From positions 1 to 50,212 of the forward strand of contig PLAY01000069.1 in the NCBI GenBank assembly GCA_003134375.1: a DNA stretch of 50,212 nt, read 5' to 3'. This DNA is from Limisphaerales bacterium (GTDB lineage: Bacteria; Verrucomicrobiota; Verrucomicrobiia; Limisphaerales; UBA11358). Below, piece after piece: positions 33,791 through 41,473 of this stretch. How positions within the stretch are numbered: position 1 is the stretch's first letter; the number at the start of each line of letters is the position of its first letter. A program made the translations under genes and the position numbers. Under the pieces are notes generated by a model. It was not told the DNA's origin and did not search any database. It worked only from the letters and a program-made list of their open reading frames with translations.

Positions 33791-35332
33791 GTGTCTCCGC
33801 CCGCTGAAAATTTTTACGCCGACTGGCGCTCGCGCTTTGGCGTAGGAAATGTCCTGCGCGACGAAAATGATCCGCCGCCGGAACGCCTGCTCCAGGCCAT
33901 CTGGCGCCACCAGCGGTTGCAACGCGACCGGCTCCAAACGGCCGATGGCAGATCCGTCCGGATTTTGCATCCCGGTTTTGTCAGCGTCGAAGGCGGGCCG
34001 GATTTTCGCGGCGCGGTCATTCAAATCGGCGACGCCACACCCTGTTCCGGCGATGTGGAAATTGACCTGCGCGCCGCCGGCTGGCATGCCCACGGTCACG
34101 ACCGCAATCCCGCGTTTCAGAACGTCCTGCTGCACGTCGTTTGGGAAAGGCTTGGAGTTCCGTCCCACAACGAGCGGGACGGTGCTGGCAACGACGGCCG
34201 CCTGAAGACGGAACTCCGAACCAGACCGCCAGCGAGTTTGTCCTTGTGCGATGCTCTCGATGCGCCCATCGCCGAACTTGGATTGTGGCTGGAAAATGAT
34301 TCACCGCGCGTCCTGCCCGAAAATTTGCGCGGCCAATGTTGCGTGGCATTGCGCGAATTGGATGAAACGCGGCAAGGCCGGATTTTGGAAGCGGCTGCCC
34401 GCGTTCGTTTTCAAGCCAAGGCGGAACAATTCCGCGCCCGCGCCCGGCATGCCGGCTGGGAGCAGGCGTTGTGGGAAGGTCTGTTCCGCGCGCTCGGCTA
34501 TAAACACAACATCTGGCCGATGCAAAATCTTGCCGAATTGCGCCCGCGCTGGCTGCGCGGTACGGACCCGGCCTTTGCGCTTCAAGCACGGCTGCTCGGC
34601 ATCAGCGGTTTGCTGCCGGTAGAATTGCCGCGAGCAACGGCGGGTGGCGACGGTTATCTGCGCCGGGTTTGGGATTGCTGGTGGCGGGAACGTGATGAAT
34701 TCGGCGATTGCGTTTTGCCGCGCGCGGTCTGGAAATTTCACGGATTGCGCCCGGCCAATCATCCGCAACGCCGGCTGGCGCTGGCTGCGCACTGGCTGGC
34801 GGACAAACATTTGATTTCCAAAATTGAAAAGTGGAGCGTGGCGGAAATTTCGGATGGCAGGGCCGCGCTGCCGCGCGGCCAGGTCCCGCAATGCGGGATC
34901 AGCCCTGCCAAATTAGTTGATTCATTGCGTGAAATATTGGAGGTGGAACGCGATGAATTCTGGTCGTGGCACTGGACGTTCCGCTCGGCGCGGCTGAAAA
35001 AGCCCCAACCGCTGCTGGGCGATGCGCGGGTGACGGATCTGGCGGTGAATGTGATTCTGCCGTGGCTTTGGACGCGCGCCGCCGAAGGCAAGAATGGAAA
35101 GCTCCAGCGCGCCATTGAACACCGCCATGCCGTCTGGCCGCTGGCGGAGGACAATGCCATTTTGAAACTGGCGCGGCAGCGTTTGCTGGGCGTCGGGCGA
35201 AGCCGCGCGTTGCGGAGCGCTTCCGCGCAGCAGGGGTTGATTCAAATCACACGCGACTTTTGCGAGCACTCGAATGCGGTCTGCGAGAATTGCCGGTTCC
35301 CGGAACTGGTGCGCGGTTGGAGTTGTGAATGA
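33791..35332 (+). CDS. DUF2851 family protein, 513 aa
   Basis: Starts with GTG; MSPPAENFYADWRS is the usual N-terminal style. Family-specific stretches: ILHPGFVSVEGGPDFRGAVI near residue 60, GDVEIDLRAAGWHAHGHD near 88-105 and WEQALWEGLFRALGYKHN near 225. The Cys pair in CENCRFPELV near the C-terminus could bind a metal. No function is established. Two blocks are translated repeats: residues about 121-142 (GVPSHNERDG..) and about 355-373 (RAALPRGQVPQCGISP), both with palindromic DNA and neither in the family core. It is divergent from the ABC operon. Confidence 0.78.
   Translation: MSPPAENFYADWRSRFGVGNVLRDENDPPPERLLQAIWRHQRLQRDRLQTADGRSVRILHPGFVSVEGGPDFRGAVIQIGDATPCSGDVEIDLRAAGWHAHGHDRNPAFQNVLLHVVWERLGVPSHNERDGAGNDGRLKTELRTRPPASLSLCDALDAPIAELGLWLENDSPRVLPENLRGQCCVALRELDETRQGRILEAAARVRFQAKAEQFRARARHAGWEQALWEGLFRALGYKHNIWPMQNLAELRPRWLRGTDPAFALQARLLGISGLLPVELPRATAGGDGYLRRVWDCWWRERDEFGDCVLPRAVWKFHGLRPANHPQRRLALAAHWLADKHLISKIEKWSVAEISDGRAALPRGQVPQCGISPAKLVDSLREILEVERDEFWSWHWTFRSARLKKPQPLLGDARVTDLAVNVILPWLWTRAAEGKNGKLQRAIEHRHAVWPLAEDNAILKLARQRLLGVGRSRALRSASAQQGLIQITRDFCEHSNAVCENCRFPELVRGWSCE
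34154..34218. repeat. In-frame GGAGTTCCG..CGGAACTCC repeat in DUF2851 gene
   Basis: Perfect 9-base inverted ends GGAGTTCCG and CGGAACTCC bound the element. The right part GCCTGAAGACGGAACTCCGA differs at only one base from the corresponding part of the repeat in glyS (GCCTGAAGGCGGAACTCCGA). It is open in the gene frame. Confidence 0.7.
34855..34910. repeat. In-frame 56-bp palindromic repeat in DUF2851 gene
   Basis: Perfect 9-base ends TGGCAGGGC and GCCCTGCCA enclose two hairpins (CCGCG..CGCGG and TCCCGCAATGCGGGA). It is read in frame as GRAALPRGQVPQCGIS. It differs in sequence from the GGAGTTC class and may be a separate family. Confidence 0.65.
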
Positions 35333-35358
35333 TCTAATTCACCGGACCCGGCTCAAAC

Positions 35359-35464
35359 TAGAGCGTTTTCAGTCACTTCGTAGCCACGCGAAAAAATCAA
35401 TTTCCATTTGTTTTCAGGCGTTTTCTTGCGAAATAGCGGCTACAGTTTTGATTAAACCGCTCTA
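35359..35464. mobile_element. MITE-like element, about 106 bp
   Basis: Left end TAGAGCGTTTTCAGTCA; right end, read inward, TAGAGCGGTTTAATCAA. That is 7 identical terminal bases, then a near match, in inverted orientation. The interior (about 70 bp) has no ORF. It is embedded between the DUF2851 gene and an orphan ORF. No target duplication is clear. The right size and ends for a MITE, but no matching transposase is in the window. Confidence 0.45.
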
Positions 35465-35469
35465 AAGTG

Positions 35470-35865
35470 TTATTCTGTAATTGGTAGAGTTCCTTGAGGG
35501 TTGAATTTGCCTCTTATAAAATGAATTAATTTCTCGAGATAATCGGGGTTTCTTTTCATGCAGATGCAAACTTCAATCAATCCTCGGAAATTGTGTTTCG
35601 CTTCTCGTTTTGGGGCACTAAGAATTTGAGTTAATAGGCTGAATAATGTTTTGCCACGCAGTTTCAGAAAATACGAATCCCGAATTGTCTTATACAATTC
35701 AAAATTTGGTGTGCTGAAACCGCGCTCTGACAAAAATTGTGAGCAAAGGCCATTTCGTTCCTTGTTTAGGATCCGACCGATCCCTTGGGCTTGATGTGAG
35801 TCGCGTCCTTGGGAAAACTCTCCTACTTCAAACGCAAACCATTCACACACTTTCCCGACGGACAA
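35470..35865 (-). CDS. Orphan hypothetical protein, 131 aa
   Basis: The only start in the frame is TTG at 35865 (then SVGKVCEWFAFEVGEF). Upstream the frame soon closes, so the 5' end may have been lost. The sequence has protein-like composition (GIGRILNKERNGLCSQF, FNFRGLIEVCICMKRNP-type stretches), is rich in Lys, Cys and Phe and has no membrane segment. It is distinctly more A+T-rich than its neighbours, lies beside a MITE-like element and is isolated between unrelated genes, which suggests an acquired or decaying gene. I do not recognise a family. Confidence 0.4.
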   Translation of the reverse strand: MSVGKVCEWFAFEVGEFSQGRDSHQAQGIGRILNKERNGLCSQFLSERGFSTPNFELYKTIRDSYFLKLRGKTLFSLLTQILSAPKREAKHNFRGLIEVCICMKRNPDYLEKLIHFIRGKFNPQGTLPITE

Positions 35866-35963
35866 ATTAAAGGAAACGCGCCCATCCTTTAATTGTGAAG
35901 CGCCAAATTAAAGTTTCGATTAATTGAAAAATTGCGCTGCCAAAACGCGGCTTTCCGAGCTGG

Positions 35964-35980
35964 GCGAATTATAAATTCGC
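35964..35980 (-). terminator. Perfect hairpin downstream of infC
   Basis: GCGAATT-ATA-AATTCGC, seven perfect pairs, lies 24 bases past the infC stop. No T-run follows in the infC direction, so it may be a repeat rather than a terminator. Confidence 0.3.
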
Positions 35981-36003
35981 GTGCGATTAAGGCCGGCCGG
36001 CAG

Positions 36004-36711
36004 TTACTTCACTTCCAGATTGGCGAACGGATTGTTCAATCCAGCGGACTGCGGTGCGTCCGAAACGGGCACTTTATTTTTCGCGGGGGCGGAATGGGCG
36101 GGTTGATGATTGTCCGAAACCGGCGCCGGGCTGGTTTCGGTTTGATGCGGATTTTTGGCGCGCTTGTTGCGCGGCAGCGGGCTGACCATCACATGGATGC
36201 CGCGTCCGATGAGTTTCGGCGGAAAATCGGGATTGCCGTAGGGCACGATCTCGGCCAGAAATTTGTTGATGACCTGGAAGCCGACTTCCGTGTGCGCCAT
36301 TTCGCGACCGCGGAATTTGAGCGCGACCTTCACCTTCATGTCCTCGCAGAGAAAATCCACCGCGTGCGTGACCTTGATGCCGAGGTCGTGCGGGTCAATG
36401 CGCGGGCTTAACTGCACTTCCTTCACCATCGAGGCGTGCTGGTGCTTCTTGGAATCCTTTTCCTTCTTGGCCATTTCGTAACGGTATTTGCCGAAATCCA
36501 CGAGCCGGCAGACCGGCGGCGTGGCGGTGGCGGCAATTTCGACGAGGTCAACCCCGTTCTGCCGCGCGAGATTGATCGCGTCGTTCAGCGAGATGACGCC
36601 GAGCTGTTTGCCGTCAACTCCGATGACCCGGACTTCGCGGGCGCGGATTTTGCCGTTGACCCGGACAAACGAAGCAGGAGAAAAAGTGCGTGGAGAATAA
36701 GGGCGGCTCAA
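36004..36711 (-). CDS. infC: Translation initiation factor IF-3
   Basis: IF-3 N-domain FVRVNGKIRAREVRVIGVDG and the linker RYEMAKKEKDSKKHQH are followed by the C-domain EVQLSPRIDPHDLGIKV and KFRGREMAHTEVGF. The frame has no ATG near its beginning. I choose TTG at 36711 (LSRPYSPRTF) because GAGGG lies four bases upstream; an earlier TTG at 36759 lacks such a site. A rare start codon is a conserved self-control device of infC, since IF-3 itself rejects non-AUG starts. Residues after about 185 form a Pro/Ala/Asn-rich tail (PHQTETSPAPVSD..) not present in most IF-3s. Downstream rpmI and rplT, the usual partners, are absent. Confidence 0.92.
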   Translation of the reverse strand: MSRPYSPRTFSPASFVRVNGKIRAREVRVIGVDGKQLGVISLNDAINLARQNGVDLVEIAATATPPVCRLVDFGKYRYEMAKKEKDSKKHQHASMVKEVQLSPRIDPHDLGIKVTHAVDFLCEDMKVKVALKFRGREMAHTEVGFQVINKFLAEIVPYGNPDFPPKLIGRGIHVMVSPLPRNKRAKNPHQTETSPAPVSDNHQPAHSAPAKNKVPVSDAPQSAGLNNPFANLEVK

Positions 36712-36715
36712 GACA

Positions 36716-36720
36716 CCCTC
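36716..36720 (-). promoter_or_regulatory. Shine-Dalgarno site deciding the infC TTG start
   Basis: GAGGG-TGTC-TTG: a clear anti-16S match four bases from TTG 36709-36711. Nothing similar precedes the alternative TTG at 36759. Confidence 0.55.
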
Positions 36721-36758
36721 GTCGGTTGTGGCATAACTGTAGGTTTTCGCATCAAGCA

Positions 36759-36775
36759 AACTGGCACGGCCAGTT
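36759..36775 (-). promoter_or_regulatory. Hairpin in infC leader
   Basis: AACTGG-CCGTG-CCAGTT can form a six-pair stem about 50 bases upstream of the chosen start. It could be a leader structure, but there is only the palindrome to support it. Confidence 0.25.
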
Positions 36776-36838
36776 CAAAATCTGTTCTATCAATAAGCCT
36801 TTCTGGTTGAACGTGCAAGCAAATAATCGGTGACAAAC

Positions 36839-38098
36839 TCAAAAATCAGGGCCTGATTTGACGGCTTTAAGCACGGTTTCGTAAATTCGCTTTAACGGTA
36901 TCTTTGCCCGTACCGCCAGTTTTTTGCAGGATTCAAACTCCGGCGCGGCCTGGACCACCTTTCCGTTGAGCCGTCCGATTTTAAGGGTGACCTCCCCAAA
37001 CGGCGTTTTGATTTTGGTGAATTCGCGCCGCAATTTGCGCCGTTCCGCCAGCGTCCGCCGCACGCCAAACGCACTCGTCTCGCGCAAAATCATTTCGCTG
37101 AATTTGTCCGCGTCGGTTTCGGCGCACAGAACCGTGAGTAACACGCCGGGCCGGTTTTTCTTCATCTGAATCGGCGTGTGAAAAACATCCAGCGCCCCCG
37201 CTGCCAGCACGGCTTCGACGAAATACCCGAGAATTTCCCCGCTCACGTCGTCCAGATTCGTTTCGAGCACAACAATACGATCCGTTTCCCAATCCAAGGC
37301 GGTTGAGGGTTGAGGGTTGAGGGTTGAGGGTTTGCCGAGCACGGCACGCAACACATTTGGTCGCGTTTGGTTGTCGCGCGTGCCGAGTCCGAAACCGATT
37401 TTTTCCGCGACCAGACTTTGCATCGGTCCAAAATTTTCGACGAACTCCGCCAGCAGGGCAGCGCCGGTGGGCGTGACCAATTCGTGCGGTTCGTCGCATT
37501 GCGTCATACCGATGCCGCGGACACCGAGAATCGCCAGCGTCGCCGGAGCGGGAACAGGAAAGCGTCCGTGCGCGCAATCCACCCAGCCGGTGCCTTCCAC
37601 GACCGGCGCGGCCAGCACGCGTGGTTTGCCGAGCAGTTCGAGCGCAATGCACGCGCCCACGATGTCCACGATGGAATCCACCGCGCCGACCTCGTGGAAA
37701 TGAACTTTCCCCGGCGGCAGGCCGTGGATTTTGCCCTCGGCCTCCGCGATGCGCTGAAACACGGCGACGGATTTTTTCTTCACCCACGCCGACAATTTGC
37801 TGCGCCCGATGAGTTTTTTGATTTCCGCAAACGTCCGGTTCCCGTCGTGATGATGGTGGGCGTGGTGCGTGAAACGTGAAACGTGATGGTGGGCGTGGGC
37901 GTCGGCCAGATGGACGTCAAACTTCACGCCGGCGATGCCGGATTTTTGCTGGCGCGCGACGTGAAGATGATAGCCGCCAAGTTTCAACTTCTTCAACTCT
38001 CGTTCCAGTTTGCGGTCATCCGTACCGAGGTCAATCAGTGCGCCGATGAACATGTCGCCGCTGATGCCGCTGAAAATGTCGAGGTAAAGCGTTTTCAT
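36839..38098 (-). CDS. larC: Nickel-pincer cofactor biosynthesis protein LarC
   Basis: 419 aa, single uninterrupted frame (the Lactobacillus gene needs a programmed frameshift). The N-terminal domain [20 protein letters not shown] and [17 protein letters not shown], and the C-terminal [15 protein letters not shown] and [13 protein letters not shown], are diagnostic of the DUF111/LarC family. A His-rich block at about residues 70-85 (HAHHHH and neighbours) fits nickel handling. LarC is a CTP-dependent enzyme that inserts Ni into the pincer cofactor. Residues about 256-266 (STLNPQPST) are a translated GGGTTGA repeat. It overlaps larB by four bases (ATGA); larA and larE are not in the window. 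Confidence 0.93.
   Translation of the reverse strand: MKTLYLDIFSGISGDMFIGALIDLGTDDRKLERELKKLKLGGYHLHVARQQKSGIAGVKFDVHLADAHAHHHVSRFTHHAHHHHDGNRTFAEIKKLIGRSKLSAWVKKKSVAVFQRIAEAEGKIHGLPPGKVHFHEVGAVDSIVDIVGACIALELLGKPRVLAAPVVEGTGWVDCAHGRFPVPAPATLAILGVRGIGMTQCDEPHELVTPTGAALLAEFVENFGPMQSLVAEKIGFGLGTRDNQTRPNVLRAVLGKPSTLNPQPSTALDWETDRIVVLETNLDDVSGEILGYFVEAVLAAGALDVFHTPIQMKKNRPGVLLTVLCAETDADKFSEMILRETSAFGVRRTLAERRKLRREFTKIKTPFGEVTLKIGRLNGKVVQAAPEFESCKKLAVRAKIPLKRIYETVLKAVKSGPDF
37301..37331. repeat. In-frame GGGTTGA tandem repeat in larC
   Basis: Four head-to-tail copies of a GGGTTGA heptamer, in frame with larC (minus strand TCAACCC). The same unit borders the glyS repeat (40381-40402) and occurs between the exported-protein and FmdB genes near 10627-10640. 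Confidence 0.65.
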
Positions 38099-38856
38099 TT
38101 TTCCGCCAACACATTGATCTGGCTGGCGGCGTAACCGGCGCCGAAACCGTTGTCAATGTTCACCACCGTCACACCGCTGCCGCAACTGTTCAACATGCCC
38201 AGCAAGGCCGCAATGCCGCCAAAGCTTGCGCCATAGCCGATGCTGGTCGGCACGGCGATGACCGGCCTGGAAACCAGACCGGCGACGACACTCGGCAACG
38301 CGCCTTCCATGCCGGCGACGACGATGAGCACGTTCGCGCGCTGGAGGTTTTCCGATTTCGCCAGCAAGCGGTGCAAACCGGCCACGCCGACGTCGTAAAT
38401 CCGTTCGACCCGGTTGCCCATGATTTCCGCTGTCACCGCCGCCTCCTCGGCCACGGGCAAATCACTGGTGCCGGCGCAAATGATGCCGATGGTTCCCGGC
38501 CGTTTCGGGAGCGTTTTTTTCTCGATGGTCACGCAGCGGGCCAGTTGGTGGTGGATGGCCGGTTTGAATTTTTTGCGCAACGCGCGGGCATGGGCGTCGG
38601 TGACACGTGTGATGAGCACACGCGATTCGGACGCCAGGATTTTCGCGGCTATTTTGACGACCTGTTCCGGCGTTTTGCCGCCGCCGAAAATGACTTCGGG
38701 AAAGCCTTGGCGGAGCGCGCGGTGCGTGTCCACCTGCGCGAAACCGAGGTCGGCGATGGGCGCGGCTTGAAACACGCGCAAAACCTGGTCGCGGCTCACT
38801 CTGCCGGCGCGGAATTTTTCCAGCAATTGAATCACTTTGGTAATCGTCACAATCAA
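38095..38856 (-). CDS. larB: Nickel-pincer cofactor biosynthesis protein LarB
   Basis: 253 aa, PurE-like family. Visible: [69 protein letters not shown] and [20 protein letters not shown], the last with the conserved Gly/Cys stretch. LarB carboxylates and hydrolyses nicotinate adenine dinucleotide to start the Ni-pincer nucleotide pathway. No good ribosome-binding site is present; TTG 38856 is the earliest start, with GTG at 38850 as an alternative. It precedes larC with a four-base overlap. Confidence 0.92.
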   Translation of the reverse strand: MIVTITKVIQLLEKFRAGRVSRDQVLRVFQAAPIADLGFAQVDTHRALRQGFPEVIFGGGKTPEQVVKIAAKILASESRVLITRVTDAHARALRKKFKPAIHHQLARCVTIEKKTLPKRPGTIGIICAGTSDLPVAEEAAVTAEIMGNRVERIYDVGVAGLHRLLAKSENLQRANVLIVVAGMEGALPSVVAGLVSRPVIAVPTSIGYGASFGGIAALLGMLNSCGSGVTVVNIDNGFGAGYAASQINVLAEK

Positions 38857-38965
38857 ATAATATGCGCTTTGGTCAGACGGTCACGGCAAATTTATCGTGG
38901 TGGCGACCTGTGGCCGCCGCTGTCGCTGTTGTCACAAGCCGTTCGTGTGGTCACGCGGGAAAAAT

Positions 38966-39505
38966 TTAATGGTGATGCCGGAACAGCCATTTCCGGTTGG
39001 TGTAAAGATACCAGACGATAAAAATGTTCAGCGCCAGCACAATTGCCAGTCCAATTTTGGGATGATGAAACCATTCCGGCGGCATGTTGTTTGTCAATTC
39101 ATGGCGGTGGTGGCGCACCAATTCAAAAATCTCAATCGGGATGAAAAACGCCGATTCACCAATCGCCAGCAAGATGGCCCACTTCGCGCGAAAGGCCAGC
39201 CCCAGACCGACCACGATCAAAAACAAACCGCAGAGAAACGTGCCTGACGCCGCCTCCCGCACGTTGGCTGGCGTGACGGTGCCCAGCCAGTCACCGATGC
39301 CTGCGAAGAAACTCCTTTCCGGATCGAGATGAACCCACCGCAGAAACTGATCGAATAACTCCGGCAAATCCTTTTTCGCCAGCGTGAAAACACTTAGCGC
39401 CAGCAGCAACAGCGCGATGCCTTTGATCAACTTGATCGCAACGATGAAATACAGCATCGGCGCACGCTTTTTGGGAACGGTCGTTGTTTTTGCGCTTTCG
39501 GCCAT
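38966..39505 (-). CDS. DUF2127 integral membrane protein, 179 aa
   Basis: Start ATG at 39505 (MAESAKTTTV) overlaps the glyS stop as TGATG, implying coupled translation. Four membrane helices are seen: YFIVAIKLIKGIALLLLALS, GTFLCGLFLIVVGLGLAF, WAILLAIGESAFFIPIEIF and IGLAIVLALNIFIVWYLY. The overall arrangement, with a basic C-terminus (NRKWLFRHHH), matches the uncharacterised DUF2127 family. Function is unknown. Confidence 0.78.
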   Translation of the reverse strand: MAESAKTTTVPKKRAPMLYFIVAIKLIKGIALLLLALSVFTLAKKDLPELFDQFLRWVHLDPERSFFAGIGDWLGTVTPANVREAASGTFLCGLFLIVVGLGLAFRAKWAILLAIGESAFFIPIEIFELVRHHRHELTNNMPPEWFHHPKIGLAIVLALNIFIVWYLYTNRKWLFRHHH

Positions 39506-41187
39506 CAGCGGACTTTCGGTAACAACCAATTTAACAATTCACCGATGGCAATGCGCTCCTGCCGGCCATCGTCCCGAAAACGCACCGTCACCGTGTCCTT
39601 CAACTCCGGCTTTTCACCGAGCGTGTCGAAATCAATCGTCACGCAGAACGGCGTGCCGGCCTCGTCCTGGCGCGCGTAACGGCGGCCAATCGAACCCGCG
39701 TCGTCGTAAAATACATTCATCCACGGACGCAGCCGATCGCGGACTTCCATCGCCTTCTTCACCAACTCCGGCTTGTTCTTGAGCAGCGGCATCACGCCGG
39801 CCTTGACCGGCGCCACGCGCGGATGAAATTTCAAAATCACGCGCGTATCGGTTTTCCCTTTGTTGTCGGTCTCGGCGACTTCGCTGTAGGCGTTCGTGAT
39901 CAGCGCAAGGATTAGACGATCCACCCCCGCGGACGGTTCAATCACGTGCGGGATGTATTGGCCTTTCGCGAGGCCGTTCGCGTCTTCGGCGGCGTCCCTG
40001 GCAGCCGCTTCTTCCGCCACGCCCATTTTGAAGAGATATTTTTTCCGGTTCTCGTAATAGCGCCGCCAGAGGTCGTCCGATTTTTCCTTCGGCAACTTCG
40101 CCCATGCCGTGCGCAGTTCCTCGTCGAAAACGCCCATCGGCTTGCCGGAGAAACGCTCGTGCTGGCTCAAATCAAAATCGCTGCGCGCGGCGATGCCTTC
40201 GAGTTCCTGCGTGCCGAACGGGAACTTGAACAGAATGTCCACACAGGCGCGGGCGTAATGCGCGAGTTCCTCCGGCTTCTGCCAGTATTCTTCGAGCGTT
40301 GTGCGCGGCAGTCCGATGCCTTCGTAAAACTTGATCCGTTCCTCGACCCAGTATTTGTGCCACGCTTCCCAGCCCCAATTGGGTTGAGGGTTGAGGGTTG
40401 AGCCGTCTCCGCTCCGCTTCGCCGAGCCAAGGGGTTGAGAGTTTGGAGTTCCGGCTTTAGCCGGTTCGGGGCTGCCTGAAGGCGGAACTCCGAACGCTTC
40501 CGCCGCCGTTGCCACGCGACCACAGATTGCCTCCACCACTTCGTCCGGCTTGATGAAAAATTCCAGTTCCATCTGCTCGAACTCGCGCGAACGGAAGGTG
40601 AAATTGCGCGGCGTGACTTCGTTGCGAAAGGCCTTGCCCACCTGTGCAATGCCGAATGGGACGCGCTGCCGTGAGGTTTCGAGCACGTTCTTGAACTGCG
40701 CGAAGATGGCCTGCGCGGTTTCGGGGCGGAGGTAGGCAATTGCCGATTCATCCCGCACCGGGCCAACGTAGGTTTGGAACATCAGGTTGAATGCCCGCGG
40801 CGCGGTCTTCTCGCCGTGGCATTCAGAAACCATCTTGCTGGGCTTTTGTGGACAGGGGATTTCATTGGTCTGATCGGCGCGGAAACGGCCCTTGCACGTC
40901 TTGCAATCAACCATCGGGTCGCTGAACGTGTCCACATGGCCGCTGGCCTTCCAGATTTGCGGGTGCATGATGATGGTGGCTTCGAGGCCGGCGACATCGT
41001 CGCGCTGGCGGGTCATGGTGTTCCACCAGAGTTCCTTGACGTTGCGCTTGAGTTCCGCGCCGAGCGGGCCGTAGTCCCAAAATCCATTGATGCCGCCGTA
41101 AATTTCGGAGGATTGAAAAATGAAGCCGCGCCGCTTGCACAGCGACACGATTTTTTCCATCAGAACATTTTCTTTCGGCTCAGCCAT
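39505..41187 (-). CDS. glyS: Glycyl-tRNA synthetase (dimeric, class II)
   Basis: Start ATG 41187 (MAEPKENVLMEKIVSLC); an upstream extension through the pseudopilin shadow region is not protein-like. Class II core: GGINGFWDYGPLGAELKRNV, motif 2 LRPETAQAIFAQFKN with GIAQVGKAFRNEVTPRNF, REFEQMELEFF, motif 3 VIEPSAGVDRLILAL and the C-terminal anticodon-binding domain KAGVMPLLKNKPELVKKAM. It charges tRNA-Gly. Of the 560 residues, about 231-269 (VPPSGSPEPAKAG.., PLGSAKRSGDGSTL) are translated repeats between the conserved RV.TAAEAF and WEAWHKYWVEERI segments. Whether this loop affects activity is unknown. Confidence 0.95.
   Translation of the reverse strand: MAEPKENVLMEKIVSLCKRRGFIFQSSEIYGGINGFWDYGPLGAELKRNVKELWWNTMTRQRDDVAGLEATIIMHPQIWKASGHVDTFSDPMVDCKTCKGRFRADQTNEIPCPQKPSKMVSECHGEKTAPRAFNLMFQTYVGPVRDESAIAYLRPETAQAIFAQFKNVLETSRQRVPFGIAQVGKAFRNEVTPRNFTFRSREFEQMELEFFIKPDEVVEAICGRVATAAEAFGVPPSGSPEPAKAGTPNSQPLGSAKRSGDGSTLNPQPNWGWEAWHKYWVEERIKFYEGIGLPRTTLEEYWQKPEELAHYARACVDILFKFPFGTQELEGIAARSDFDLSQHERFSGKPMGVFDEELRTAWAKLPKEKSDDLWRRYYENRKKYLFKMGVAEEAAARDAAEDANGLAKGQYIPHVIEPSAGVDRLILALITNAYSEVAETDNKGKTDTRVILKFHPRVAPVKAGVMPLLKNKPELVKKAMEVRDRLRPWMNVFYDDAGSIGRRYARQDEAGTPFCVTIDFDTLGEKPELKDTVTVRFRDDGRQERIAIGELLNWLLPKVR
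40381..40495. repeat. Composite 115-bp repeat inserted in frame in glyS
   Basis: Left part: GGGTTGA tandem copies, then GAGCCGTCTCCGC..CGCTTCGCCGAGCCAAG. Right part: GGAGTTCCGGCTTTAGCCGG..GCCTGAAGGCGGAACTCCGA, a GGAGTTC-type palindrome. The left core matches the Nudix-gene repeat (42880-42920) with four differences in about 31 bases, and the right part matches the DUF2851 repeat (34154-34218). The block is open in the glyS frame. Confidence 0.75.
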
Positions 41188-41277
41188 AGGGTTGGTCAGT
41201 GTTTGCGATGCGCGCGGCGCTGTAAATGAGATTTTGACTGGCCAAGGGCGGCTCGGCGCGTGAATTCCGCGCGTGAT

Positions 41278-41294
41278 GCGTGAAAATTTCACGC
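41278..41294. promoter_or_regulatory. Perfect palindrome GCGTGAAA-A-TTTCACGC
   Basis: An eight-pair perfect inverted repeat lies between glyS and the pseudopilin gene, which point away from each other. Next to it is a GCGCG..CGCGC palindrome at 41256-41272. The size and symmetry fit a dimeric-repressor operator, but no binding protein is indicated. Confidence 0.35.
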
Positions 41295-41473
41295 AAAACG
41301 CCTTCGCCAAAAAGTTTACCCGCGGTTTTATTGGCATTTGGGGGGAAGAACCGGTTGGCATCGGCATTGCTAAATGTTTTTCAGACTGATGTGTTGACGG
41401 CGCGTGCGATTGGTTTACGAAAGTCGACGAACCGTCAGCCAACGAACAAAAACCAAAAAACCTTATTGACCGT

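Noticed and set aside
32718-33845. 375-aa plus-strand ORF
   Set aside because: It is antisense to the ABC ATPase, in which every nucleotide-binding motif is visible.
36712-36759. Longer infC N-terminus from TTG 36759
   Set aside because: It has no ribosome-binding site, whereas TTG 36711 follows GAGGG. It is not fully excluded.
37868-37890. GTGAAACGTGAAACGTG repeat in larC as another inserted element
   Set aside because: The region is His-rich in LarC proteins generally, so a normal origin is plausible and no second copy was seen.
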